Source of the DNA: Actinomycetes bacterium
GTDB lineage: Bacteria; Actinomycetota; Aquicultoria; Aquicultorales; Aquicultoraceae
Direction: 5' to 3'
Length of the DNA: 64,000 bases
Assembly (NCBI GenBank): GCA_021794835.1
Contig: JAJYQA010000027.1
Span: forward strand, 1 to 64,000
Part shown: one piece after another, positions 30,543-39,310 of the stretch
Numbering within the stretch: the stretch's first letter is position 1
Layout of the letters: each line of letters begins with the position of its first letter
Position numbers and translations under genes: made by a program
The notes under the pieces: model-generated
Told to the model about the DNA's origin: nothing
Databases searched by the model: none
Seen by the model: only the letters and a program-made list of their open reading frames with translations

Positions 30543-31439
30543 ATGGGCAATATTACCGGAAAGACTAAGGTAACTGGCATAATTGGCTATCCATTGACCT
30601 ATACGCTTTCGCCGCTCATGCACAACCGGGCTTTTAAGGTATGCGGACTAAACTACAAATACCTGGCGTTTGTTGTAGAAAAGGGACACCTCAAAAGTGC
30701 AATAGATGGCATACGAGCACTTAATATAAAAGGTGTAAACATCACCATGCCACATAAAGAGGCCGTAATCTCCCTGCTGGATGGGATATCCAAAGAAGCC
30801 GAAATCATCGGTGCGGTAAACACCATAAACAACGAAGACGGCCGTCTTATCGGCTACAATACTGATGCCGAGGGTTTTACGAGCTCGCTTAAAGAAGAGG
30901 ACTTCAACCCTGCAGGTAAACAGGCAATTATTATAGGTACGGGCGGTGGTGCAAAGGCAGTGGCGGTCGCTTTGGTGCAGGCCGGAGTTAAAAGCATTGC
31001 CGTAGTCGGCGGGTCTATAGAAAAATCGCAGGCCATAAAAGATCGTATAATAGATATTACAAGGAATATCTTGGTAAAACCGCTCACTTTTGAAAGCAAC
31101 CTGGCCGATATATTTCAAATAGGAGATTTGATTGTTAACGCTACGCCTGTCGGAATGGCGGAAAGCGGAGGCCTCCTGCCAGTACCTTTGGAACTGATAA
31201 AAAAAAGGCATTTTATATACGACCTCGTCTATATACCGCAAGAAACCGTACTAATAAAAGAAGCAAGGCGAAAAGGAGCTAGGGCTGTAAACGGAACCGG
31301 CATGCTTGTTCACCAGGCAGCTTTAGCTTTTGAGATATGGACTGGCATCTCCGCGCCGGTAGAAGAAATGCGTCAGGCGCTGATCCGCGGGTTAGTAAGT
31401 GGAGAACGGCCAGAAAATGTTAAAAAAGAAGAAGATTAG
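30543..31439 (+). CDS. aroE: Shikimate dehydrogenase
   Basis: About 298 residues. This NADP-dependent enzyme reduces 3-dehydroshikimate to shikimate. The substrate-binding domain has GYPLTYTLSPLMHN and the catalytic Lys in NITMPHKE. The NADP domain has IGTGGGAKAVAVAL, and NGTGMLVHQAALAFEIWTG closes the fold. The start chosen is ATG 30543 (AAAGGG just upstream); the frame is open to 30501 through A/G-rich sequence. It overlaps the start of pilB by 23 bases and so leads into the pilus locus, away from the aroC-K-B-Q cluster. Confidence 0.95.
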   Translation: MGNITGKTKVTGIIGYPLTYTLSPLMHNRAFKVCGLNYKYLAFVVEKGHLKSAIDGIRALNIKGVNITMPHKEAVISLLDGISKEAEIIGAVNTINNEDGRLIGYNTDAEGFTSSLKEEDFNPAGKQAIIIGTGGGAKAVAVALVQAGVKSIAVVGGSIEKSQAIKDRIIDITRNILVKPLTFESNLADIFQIGDLIVNATPVGMAESGGLLPVPLELIKKRHFIYDLVYIPQETVLIKEARRKGARAVNGTGMLVHQAALAFEIWTGISAPVEEMRQALIRGLVSGERPENVKKEED

Positions 31440-33630
31440 CGATTATCTTTTTCAAAAGACAAATAACGAGAAACAAGCCAGCGAAGAGCTTATAGCAACC
31501 GGAAACGATATCCGATCTGTTATTCATACCTACGTGCCCGACAAAGACAAATCCAATCTTATCCCTCTTAACGAGCAAAAAGTTAAATCCAAAGAAGGTA
31601 CCTGCAGCAATACGGCCGAAGAAGAAGTTGCAAAAATTATTGCCAAGCAATTACATATAGCCTATATCGATCTTAATAATTTCGAGATAGACCAACAAGC
31701 GGTATTGCTAGTGCCAAATGAAGATATTCGACATTATAACCTCTTGCCTATAGGATTTGAGGGCGGTCGGCTTATGGCGGCAATGTCTGGCAAGACCAGT
31801 ATCGCTGCGATTAACTACTTCTACAGTAAGTCCGGCTATTATATTGTCCCCGTTATCACAACCGAGAGTGCTCTTGCCGCTGCCATAGACCTATATACAA
31901 ATGTTGGCGCCGGCAAAGATAGCGCAGATGGAGTTGAAGCACTCTCGGATACACCAAGTAAGCTCCAGACCGTCGCCGACATAATTATCTCTGGTGCCGG
32001 TGTTGCTGAGGACAAAATCATAGGCATGGAAGGCATAAAGGAAGATACCGGGGAAGAACCGTATAATCAGACACCGGCCGACCCTAAACCTATAACCGAA
32101 GTTGATATCGCAAAGAACGTGGCTAAGCAGCTTCATATCAACTACGTAGATTTGGACGGCTACGATATTAACCCGCAGGCACTGGCTCTTATATCAAGCG
32201 AGCATATACACCGCTATAAGCTTCTTCCGATAGATTTTGATGGCGACCGTCTCATCGTCGCCATGTCCGACCCGACCAATATCTTTACAATAGACGATCT
32301 GCGCGTTATGACAGGCCATGATATCATCCCGGTAGTTGTGGCGGAGAGCGATCTTAGGACGGCTATTGACAGATATAATACCAGCGATATTGCCGTTGAA
32401 GAGGCTTTAGGCAACATTAATAGCAACACCGAACAAAAATATAGCCAACTGCAAGTTGATGAAAAATCCGGGGATGCCCCAACAGTAAAACTCGTAAACC
32501 TGATAGTAACCGAGGCCTTTAGAGAAGGGGCCAGCGATATTTTTATAGAACCCCAGGAAAAAGAAGTAAGGGTTAGGTATAGGGTAGATGGCGTGCTTCA
32601 AGAGGTAATGCGCTCACCTAAACATGTTCAATCAGGTGTTATATCCAGGATTAAGATTATGGCGGGTCTGGACATCGCTGAGCGCCGCCTGCCGCAGGAC
32701 GGCCGCTTTGGGCTGGCAATCGACAAAAAGCCGGTAGATTTCCGTGTTGCCACCTTGCCGACTATATACGGCGAGCAGGTTGTGTTAAGGATTTTGGAAA
32801 AAAGCAGTATCATGCTAGACCTTGATGACCTAGGATTCTTGCCCGATCCACTCCGAAGGTTTAAGGAGTCGTTTAGCAAACCATACGGAGCGATACTTAT
32901 TACGGGGCCAACGGGAAGCGGTAAAACTACGACACTATACTCGGTATTGAATATCCTTAACCACACGGAGAGAAATCTGATTACAGTTGAGGACCCAGTA
33001 GAATACCGGCTGCCCGGCATAAACCAGGTGCAAGTCAATACAAAAGCTGGCTTAACTTTTGCAAGTGCCCTTAGATCAATTCTTCGCCATGACCCCGATA
33101 TCATAATGATCGGTGAGATAAGAGATGAGGAGACGGCCACTATTGCTATAGAATCTGCCCTTACCGGCCACCTTGTATTATCTACTCTTCACACGAATAC
33201 CGCACCGGCGACGCTAACTAGATTAATAGAGATGGGAATCGAGCCTTTTCTAGTATCATCGGCTGTTGATTGCATTGTGGCGCAAAGACTGGCCAGAAAG
33301 CTTTGCACTAAATGCAAGGAACTTTACAAGCCTACCAAAGAAGAGCTAATAGAAGCAGGTTTTAAAATCGACGGATTGGAGCCCGCTGAGCTGTATAGAG
33401 CACGTGGCTGTAGGTTTTGCGGAAATACCGGCTATCAGGGACGGGTAGGACTTTATGAAGTCATGAATGTATCGGAAAATATCGAGAGAATGCTTGTTGG
33501 CAAATTCACCGTTGACGACCTAGCTAAAATTGCCGTAAGCGAAGGGATGCAAACTTTGCGCGAGGACGGCCTCGCGAAGGTCAAAGCTGGAATAACCTCG
33601 ATCGAAGAAATTGCAAGGGTTACCACGTAA
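31417..33630 (+). CDS. pilB: Type IV pilus extension ATPase PilB with duplicated N-terminal domain
   Basis: A 737-residue secretion ATPase. Two GspE/MshE-type N-terminal domains occur in tandem (about residues 65-165 and 220-320), both with the (K)QLHI.Y.DL pattern. The ATPase core follows with Walker A GPTGSGKTTTLY, the Asp box, Walker B GEIRDEETA, the His box STLHTN and a zinc site made by CTKCKE and CRFCGNTGY. It powers pilus assembly at the cytoplasmic face. ATG 31417 has GGAGAA upstream; GTG 31399 is an alternative. A second pilB follows immediately. Confidence 0.93.
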   Translation: MLKKKKISDYLFQKTNNEKQASEELIATGNDIRSVIHTYVPDKDKSNLIPLNEQKVKSKEGTCSNTAEEEVAKIIAKQLHIAYIDLNNFEIDQQAVLLVPNEDIRHYNLLPIGFEGGRLMAAMSGKTSIAAINYFYSKSGYYIVPVITTESALAAAIDLYTNVGAGKDSADGVEALSDTPSKLQTVADIIISGAGVAEDKIIGMEGIKEDTGEEPYNQTPADPKPITEVDIAKNVAKQLHINYVDLDGYDINPQALALISSEHIHRYKLLPIDFDGDRLIVAMSDPTNIFTIDDLRVMTGHDIIPVVVAESDLRTAIDRYNTSDIAVEEALGNINSNTEQKYSQLQVDEKSGDAPTVKLVNLIVTEAFREGASDIFIEPQEKEVRVRYRVDGVLQEVMRSPKHVQSGVISRIKIMAGLDIAERRLPQDGRFGLAIDKKPVDFRVATLPTIYGEQVVLRILEKSSIMLDLDDLGFLPDPLRRFKESFSKPYGAILITGPTGSGKTTTLYSVLNILNHTERNLITVEDPVEYRLPGINQVQVNTKAGLTFASALRSILRHDPDIIMIGEIRDEETATIAIESALTGHLVLSTLHTNTAPATLTRLIEMGIEPFLVSSAVDCIVAQRLARKLCTKCKELYKPTKEELIEAGFKIDGLEPAELYRARGCRFCGNTGYQGRVGLYEVMNVSENIERMLVGKFTVDDLAKIAVSEGMQTLREDGLAKVKAGITSIEEIARVTT

Positions 33631-33638
33631 TTAGACCT

Positions 33639-33676
33639 GTAGTTGCCCCACTTAGGGGGCACGATCTAGTGCGGGA
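33639..33676. repeat. AGTTGCCC-family stem-loop between the two pilB genes (copy F)
   Basis: GTAGTTGCCCC pairs with GGGGGCAC around ACTTA, followed by a GTGCGGG half-site. It begins nine bases after the first pilB stop and ends 16 bases before the second pilB start. Confidence 0.6.
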
Positions 33677-33691
33677 GTAGGGATTACTTAT

Positions 33692-35365
33692 ATGATAACA
33701 GAAAAATCCGATCAAATATTAGCGGAACTGCTTATAAAAAAAGGGGTAATATCAAAAGATATCCTCGCCGGCATTGAGGAGAAGGTCAGCGGTGACCGGT
33801 CTCTTGTCGAGGTCTTAGTAAGCGACGGACTTGTTAATTCATCAGTAATCAGTGAGCTCGTAGGACTTAAAGAATTTAGCTTCGTTGATTTGGAAGATTA
33901 TGATATAGATCCTGCCGCGGTTACCCTTCTGCCCGAGGTATTTGCCAGAAGATACCTCGCCATTCCCATAGATTTCGAAGATCAGAAACTAGTCGTCGCC
34001 ATGACCGACCCCCTAAACGTGCTTATCGCCGACGATCTTCACATGATTACCGGCCACGAAATAAAAGCGGTCGCCGCCCTGGAAAGCGAGATAACCGCCG
34101 CGATCAACCACTACTACAAGGCAACCGAAATAATAAGTGAAGAAGTAAACGGCTTGGGGCCAACGCAGGATCAGGTAGATATAACAAACCTCCGTGCTGT
34201 CTCCGAGGAAGCTCCCGTAATTAAACTGGTAAACACATTAATTCTTAAGGCGATAAACGAGAGAGTTAGTGATATTCATATCGAACCCCAAGAAAAAGAC
34301 CTGCGCGTAAGATACAGGATAGACGGAGTGCTTAAAGAGGTAATGCGCTCGCCAAAGCACGTTCAGGCAGGCATTATATCAAGGCTTAAGATCATGGCCG
34401 GTCTTAATATTGCAGAAACAAGGGTACCCCAGGATGGGCACTGCGATCTCAACGTTTCCGGGAACGTCGTTGATTTTCGTGTGGCGACTCTACCAACAAT
34501 ATATGGAGAACGGGTTGTCTTAAGGATTTTAAGAAAAGAAAGCATTCTGCTCAACCTGGATGATCTCGGGTTTTTGCCAGACAGCCTTGCTAAGTTCAAG
34601 GATTCTTTTAACAAGCCTTATGGGGCAGTTTTGGTAACCGGCCCCACTGGAAGCGGCAAATCTACCACGCTGTACGCAGTATTAAATATCTTAAACAACA
34701 GTGATAAAAATATCATCACCGTGGAGGACCCGGTGGAATACAGGCTGCCCGGCATCAACCAGGTGCAGGTTAACGCAAAAGCAGGCCTAACCTTCGCCAA
34801 GGTGCTAAAGGCGGTTCTTCGAGCATCACCCGATATTGTAATGGTGGGTGAGATAAGGGATAAAGAAACCGCACAAATAGCGATAGAGGCGGCCCTAACC
34901 GGGCACCTGGTACTCTCGACCCTTCACACAAACGATGCGCCAAGCGCAATAAGCCGGCTAACCGAGATGGGAATCGCTCCATTTTTGACATCATCTGCGC
35001 TCGAATGCGTGCAGGCGCAGAGACTTGCCAGGCGTCTTTGCCCCGATTGCAAAGAGGCTTACACACCATCAGTCGATGCGCTTCAAAGGATTGGTTTTCC
35101 GGTAAACGGTAGCGAAAGGATTATACTGTACAAACCTAAGGGCTGTCCAAAATGCAACGACACAGGGTATAAGGGAAGGGTTGGCATATATGAGGTCATG
35201 TCATTTGGTGAGGCCCTTGAGGATCTATGCGTAAAGCGGGCAACGGTTGAAGAGATCAAACACGTAGCTATAGCCGAAGGGATGAAGACTTTAAGGCAAG
35301 ACGGTTATGAAAAGGTAAAGCTTGGCGTTACTTCGCTGGAAGAAATAATGCGGGTGATTGTGTAG
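33692..35365 (+). CDS. pilB: Second PilB-type type IV pilus ATPase
   Basis: A 557-residue paralogue of the preceding PilB with a single N-terminal domain (about 1-150). This starts with the ILAELLIKKGVISKDIL helical pattern typical of MshEN modules. Core motifs: Walker A GPTGSGKSTTLY, GEIRDKETA, STLHTND, and zinc ligands in CPDCKEAY and CPKCNDTGY. The two ATPases are closely similar across the catalytic core (for example ..RSPKHVQ.G.ISR.KIMAGL.IAE), so they look like a tandem duplication with divergence of the front end. Whether they form mixed hexamers or serve different conditions is unknown. Confidence 0.92.
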   Translation: MITEKSDQILAELLIKKGVISKDILAGIEEKVSGDRSLVEVLVSDGLVNSSVISELVGLKEFSFVDLEDYDIDPAAVTLLPEVFARRYLAIPIDFEDQKLVVAMTDPLNVLIADDLHMITGHEIKAVAALESEITAAINHYYKATEIISEEVNGLGPTQDQVDITNLRAVSEEAPVIKLVNTLILKAINERVSDIHIEPQEKDLRVRYRIDGVLKEVMRSPKHVQAGIISRLKIMAGLNIAETRVPQDGHCDLNVSGNVVDFRVATLPTIYGERVVLRILRKESILLNLDDLGFLPDSLAKFKDSFNKPYGAVLVTGPTGSGKSTTLYAVLNILNNSDKNIITVEDPVEYRLPGINQVQVNAKAGLTFAKVLKAVLRASPDIVMVGEIRDKETAQIAIEAALTGHLVLSTLHTNDAPSAISRLTEMGIAPFLTSSALECVQAQRLARRLCPDCKEAYTPSVDALQRIGFPVNGSERIILYKPKGCPKCNDTGYKGRVGIYEVMSFGEALEDLCVKRATVEEIKHVAIAEGMKTLRQDGYEKVKLGVTSLEEIMRVIV

Positions 35366-35416
35366 CCAATAGGATTTAGTATTTTCATTGGCTATTTGGC
35401 TATTGGCTTCTTTTTT
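35364..35416 (+). terminator. Hairpin with T-run between pilB and pilT
   Basis: Arms AGCCAATAG (35364-35372) and CTATTGGCT (35400-35408) are followed by TCTTTTTT. The left arm overlaps the pilB stop. The long loop contains a third ATTGGCT copy, so alternative pairings are possible. It may separate or attenuate pilT expression. Confidence 0.5.
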
Positions 35417-35502
35417 ATTGGCTTAATCAGCCTCAAGTAATCAGCATCAAAGTCCGATATTTAAGGAAATCCCTTTGCAGAAGACATCTGGGAGGTTTTA
35501 AA

Positions 35503-36567
35503 TTGTCCGATATTAATGACCTTCTAATGCAGGTTATCGAGAGGGGGGCATCAGACCTTCACATAACCGCAGGGTCGCCCCCGATGGTTAGACTCCACGG
35601 CGACCTTATGCCGCTAGACTACCATAAACTTACCCCAGAAGATACTAAAGCATTGGTCTGTGACATTATGGATGCAGAGCATAAAGAGCGGCTTGAGCAG
35701 TTCCGAGAATGCGATTTTTCTCATGCACTTGCCGGACAGGGAAGGTTTAGGGTAAATGTGTATTACCAGAGAGGAAGCATCGGGGCTGCTTTCAGGATGA
35801 TACCAATACAAATAAAAACATTAGAAGAACTTGGCCTTCCACAGTCTCTCGAGCTTTTGGCAAGGAAGCCAAGGGGTCTCGTACTGGTTACCGGACCTAC
35901 CGGAAGCGGTAAATCAACAACCTTGGCGTCGCTTATAGACATTATAAACGAGACCAGAGCACACCATATAATGACAATCGAGGATCCAATTGAGTTTCTG
36001 CACCGGCATAAGAAATCAATTGTTAATCAAAGAGAAGTTGGCTCGGATACCAAGTCCTTTGCAAATGCATTAAAGTACGTCCTTCGCCAAGACCCGGACG
36101 TTATCCTGGTCGGCGAGATGCGCGACCTTGAAACTATATCCGCAGCGCTTACCGCTGCCGAGACCGGGCACCTGGTCTTTGCGACGCTTCACACGCAGGA
36201 CGCCCCGCAGACCATAGACAGGATTATCGATGTCTTCCCGCCGCACCAGCAGCAACAGGTAAAGATTCAGCTTGCCGGGACTCTGCAGGGAATTGTCTGC
36301 CAGCAGTTGCTTCCCACAATTGATGGGGCCGGGCGTGTAGTTGCCTACGAGGTTATGCTACCGACTCCAGGTATCCGCAATATGATCCGCGAAGGAAAAA
36401 CGCACCAAATATACAGCGCCATACAGACGGGTCAAAAAAATGGCATGCTAACGATGGACCAGTGCCTTGCCAACCTATATAGACACGGAAGAATATCGTT
36501 CGAGACGGCTGTTATGAAGGCAAGCGATCCAAATGAGATAAAGCAATTGTTGGGTAAAACAGCCTAA
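35503..36567 (+). CDS. pilT: Pilus retraction ATPase PilT
   Basis: A 354-residue retraction motor of full family length. The N-terminal PAS-like domain begins with the ASDLHITAGSPPMVR motif. Then come Walker A GPTGSGKSTTLASL, the Asp box TIEDPIEF, Walker B GEMRDLETI, the His box ATLHTQDA and the C-terminal AIRNLIR-like motif (here GIRNMIREGKTHQ). It disassembles pili, driving twitching and DNA uptake. The TTG start at 35503 has GGGAGG seven bases upstream. Confidence 0.95.
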   Translation: MSDINDLLMQVIERGASDLHITAGSPPMVRLHGDLMPLDYHKLTPEDTKALVCDIMDAEHKERLEQFRECDFSHALAGQGRFRVNVYYQRGSIGAAFRMIPIQIKTLEELGLPQSLELLARKPRGLVLVTGPTGSGKSTTLASLIDIINETRAHHIMTIEDPIEFLHRHKKSIVNQREVGSDTKSFANALKYVLRQDPDVILVGEMRDLETISAALTAAETGHLVFATLHTQDAPQTIDRIIDVFPPHQQQQVKIQLAGTLQGIVCQQLLPTIDGAGRVVAYEVMLPTPGIRNMIREGKTHQIYSAIQTGQKNGMLTMDQCLANLYRHGRISFETAVMKASDPNEIKQLLGKTA

Positions 36568-36611
36568 CAAATATCGAGAACCATGAACGATGAATTAGAC
36601 CGGAGGTCTAC

Positions 36612-37823
36612 ATGGCTACAACATTTTTATACAAGGTAAGAGACGGAAAAGGGAATTTAATAAACGGTCAAATAGACGGTGATGGTGCAACGATGGTTGC
36701 CGGAAAACTGCGCCAGATGGGTTATATCGTTATCGATCTTAAAGAAAAGAGCCTTGCGCAAAAAGACATAACCCTACCGTTTTCAAATAGGGTAAAAACT
36801 AAGGACGTAACGGTATTTAGCCGCCAGTTTGCAACAATGGTGGGTGCAGGACTATCGCTTACCAGGTGTTTAGCTGTTCTCGAAGAGCAAACGCAGAATA
36901 AGGCCCTAAAAGGCATTGTTGGCGAGGTCTTGCAGGATGTTGAGCAAGGCAAGGCCCTGTCGGATGCCATGGCAAAACACCCGAAGGCGTTTCCCCCGAT
37001 ATATATCAATCTGGTAAAGGCCGGTGAAACCGGCGGCGTTCTCGATACTGTTCTTAACCGCGTAGCCGAGCACTTCGAAAAAGAATCATCCATAAAAGGC
37101 AAGATAAAGTCGGCCATGGCCTATCCAACTGCCATGTTTTTCTTTTCGATACTTATAACCTTTGCGCTTATCACCTTTGTTGTGCCGGTGTTTGTCAGCA
37201 TGTTTGCCAGCTTTGGTGGGGATCTACCGCTACCGACCAAGATACTTCTTGGCGCCAGTTCGTTTATCCGGGGATACTGGTTCATACTAGTCCCGGCGCT
37301 TTTTGGCTTAGGCTACGGGCTTAAATATTACGCCGGCACCGATGACGGACGGGCAAGGCTGGATAAGTTAAAACTCAACCTGCCAATTTTCGGCGGGCTT
37401 GTTCGAAAGATGGCCGTATCTCGTTTTAGCCGCACGCTGGGAACGCTTATGGCAAGCGGAGTCCCTATCTTGCAGGCCTTGGATATCGTAGCTGATAGTT
37501 CCGGCAATACCGTTATTGCAGGTGCAGTTAAAAATGCCCGTACGAGTATTAAAGAAGGCGAGACGATATCCAAACCGCTCTCCGAGGACAAGGTATTCCC
37601 GCCTATGGTCGTTCAGATGATAGCTGTCGGCGAAGAAACCGGCGCGCTAGATTCCATGCTAAGCAAGATAGCTGATTTTTACGACGATGAGGTAGCAAGC
37701 ATGGTTGATGCGCTTACCTCTATTATCGAGCCGGTGATGATCCTGGTGATGGGCGGCATAGTCGGCGGCATCATCGTCAGCCTTTACATGCCGATGTTTA
37801 AAGTCATCAGCTTAATCAAGTAA
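36612..37823 (+). CDS. pilC: Type IV pilus inner-membrane platform protein PilC
   Basis: A 403-residue platform protein with two repeated T2SSF domains (about 70-190 and 272-395), each containing a GE(T/E)(G/T)G motif (VKAGETGGVLD and IAVGEETGALD). Membrane segments lie about 170-195, 215-232 and 375-396. It couples the cytoplasmic ATPases to the pilin pool. An ATG start with GGAGGT just upstream. It follows pilT by 44 bases and precedes the pilin. Confidence 0.95.
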   Translation: MATTFLYKVRDGKGNLINGQIDGDGATMVAGKLRQMGYIVIDLKEKSLAQKDITLPFSNRVKTKDVTVFSRQFATMVGAGLSLTRCLAVLEEQTQNKALKGIVGEVLQDVEQGKALSDAMAKHPKAFPPIYINLVKAGETGGVLDTVLNRVAEHFEKESSIKGKIKSAMAYPTAMFFFSILITFALITFVVPVFVSMFASFGGDLPLPTKILLGASSFIRGYWFILVPALFGLGYGLKYYAGTDDGRARLDKLKLNLPIFGGLVRKMAVSRFSRTLGTLMASGVPILQALDIVADSSGNTVIAGAVKNARTSIKEGETISKPLSEDKVFPPMVVQMIAVGEETGALDSMLSKIADFYDDEVASMVDALTSIIEPVMILVMGGIVGGIIVSLYMPMFKVISLIK

Positions 37824-37926
37824 CGTTCCCTGGAATAATCTACTAATTAATTCTAAAGTTTTCCAGCTAGTAACCGATACAATTACTACGAATCCCTATT
37901 AATCGCTTCTACTGGAGGTGAAAAAA

Positions 37927-38310
37927 GTGAAACTATTTCGAAACGAAAAAGGTTTTACCCTCATAGAACTAATGGTCGTAATCCTTATTATCGGCATCTT
38001 AGTTGCCATTGCTATTCCGGTGTATAATACAGCGAGAGATGCTGCCTATCAAAGGACATGCCAGGCTAACTTAAGGACCATGGACGGTGCAATGCAGACC
38101 TATACAGCTGATACAGGCTCAGAGCTTACTCCTTCGGGTGCAATTGCTACAGACAACCAAAACATGACTAATGCTCTCGTGAATGGTGCCTCACAGTATT
38201 TAAAAACTATGCCGCATTGTCCGAAGCCAGGTGCAGCAGCTTATTCATTAACATCTACTGATACGGCTGAGTGCTCCACCTTTGCTAGTGAGGGACATAG
38301 TATTCCGTAA
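37927..38310 (+). CDS. pilA: Type IV pilin, probably the major subunit
   Basis: A 127-residue prepilin. It has a short basic leader, then the class III cleavage site KG/FTLIEL with Glu5 of the mature protein, and a hydrophobic N-terminal helix (VVILIIGILVAIAIPVY). The globular domain is small and has one potential disulfide (Cys near 93 and 110 of the precursor). The GTG start at 37927 is eight bases after GGAGG; an in-frame GTG at 37918 overlaps that site. Two strong hairpins follow its stop, as expected for a highly expressed subunit cut off from downstream genes. Confidence 0.92.
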   Translation: MKLFRNEKGFTLIELMVVILIIGILVAIAIPVYNTARDAAYQRTCQANLRTMDGAMQTYTADTGSELTPSGAIATDNQNMTNALVNGASQYLKTMPHCPKPGAAAYSLTSTDTAECSTFASEGHSIP

Positions 38311-38311
38311 A

Positions 38312-38365
38312 ATAAAGCCACGAGGCTTTATGGACGATGGGCGGCAGATGTTGCCGCCCATTTTG
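38312..38365 (+). terminator. Double hairpin terminator after the pilin gene
   Basis: The first stem is ATAAAGCC/GGCTTTAT (38312-38331). The second is a 10-bp stem ATGGGCGGCA/TGCCGCCCAT (38337-38361) followed by TTTGTT. The second is a convincing intrinsic terminator placed 27 bases after the pilin stop. Confidence 0.8.
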
Positions 38366-38414
38366 TTATATTAACGGTATTCAAGCAGGTTACCATTTAC
38401 CCGATACTAAAAAT

Positions 38415-39221
38415 ATGGAAATTTCTCTTATCATTCTATTCTTTATATTAGGCTTATCTGTCGGCAGCTTCTTAAACGTCTGCGCATATCGGATCCCAAG
38501 AAGGGAATCGATAGCATACCCGCCATCACATTGCCCATCCTGCGGCAATCCCATAAAACAGCTGGATAATATACCATTGCTTAGCTATATCCTATTGAAG
38601 GGCCGCTGCCGTAGCTGCGGCGATAAAATTAGTCTTAAATATCCTGTTATTGAACTATTAACTGGCCTATTGTGGGCCGGGCTTTACCACCATTTTGGCC
38701 TATCCATCCAGCTCATTTTCGGGCTTTTCTTTGCAACCGTGTTGGTTGTGCTCTCGGCTATTGATTATGAGGTAAAGCTGATACCAGATAGAATACTTCT
38801 GCCTGCAATTTTAATTAGTATTGCTTTTCTGATCCTTTATCCGCTAAAAATCGCATCTCTGCCGGTGATTGCCGGGATAAAGCCCTGGTGGGCGATTGGC
38901 GGTTTCTTTGCGGGCGGCGGGTTTTTATACCTTGTCGCCATCCTTGCACCGCTTATATTTAAAAAAGAGGCAATGGGTGGCGGCGATATAAAACTTGCCG
39001 CATTCATGGGCCTTTACCTGGGAGGATATGTCTTCATAGCCCTTTTTGTAGGCTTCTTTTTAGGTGCTGTGGCCGGAGTATTCCTAATGGCGGGGGGTAA
39101 GAGAAGCGCAAAAGACATGATCCCCTTCGGCCCTTTTCTTGCGGCAGGTGCTGTAATCACCCTATTTCTCGGGCCGCAGATGTTGCATGCTTATCTCAGG
39201 ATTGCCGGCCTAGCCCATTAA
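38415..39221 (+). CDS. pilD: Prepilin peptidase / N-methyltransferase
   Basis: A 268-residue polytopic membrane aspartyl protease. The cytoplasmic zinc-binding loop has CPSCG and CRSCG (about residues 37-75). The catalytic aspartates are in SAIDYEVKLIPD and GGGDIKLAAFMG. About seven to eight membrane segments are present. It cleaves prepilin leaders and methylates the new N-terminus. ATG 38415 is chosen because homologues begin just before the first membrane helix; no ribosome site is visible and the frame is open upstream to 38337 inside the terminator. Confidence 0.92.
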   Translation: MEISLIILFFILGLSVGSFLNVCAYRIPRRESIAYPPSHCPSCGNPIKQLDNIPLLSYILLKGRCRSCGDKISLKYPVIELLTGLLWAGLYHHFGLSIQLIFGLFFATVLVVLSAIDYEVKLIPDRILLPAILISIAFLILYPLKIASLPVIAGIKPWWAIGGFFAGGGFLYLVAILAPLIFKKEAMGGGDIKLAAFMGLYLGGYVFIALFVGFFLGAVAGVFLMAGGKRSAKDMIPFGPFLAAGAVITLFLGPQMLHAYLRIAGLAH

Positions 39222-39310
39222 CGCCTTGACATTTTTACCAATTACTAAATATTGCCAGCAAACATGCCGATAACTAAATAAGAGAATATAACTAGAGTAA
39301 AGGGACAGGT

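Noticed and set aside
29934-30623. Long antisense ORF (229 codons)
   Set aside because: It is a shadow of the YqeG phosphatase gene and the aroE start; the product has no recognisable features and no ribosome site.
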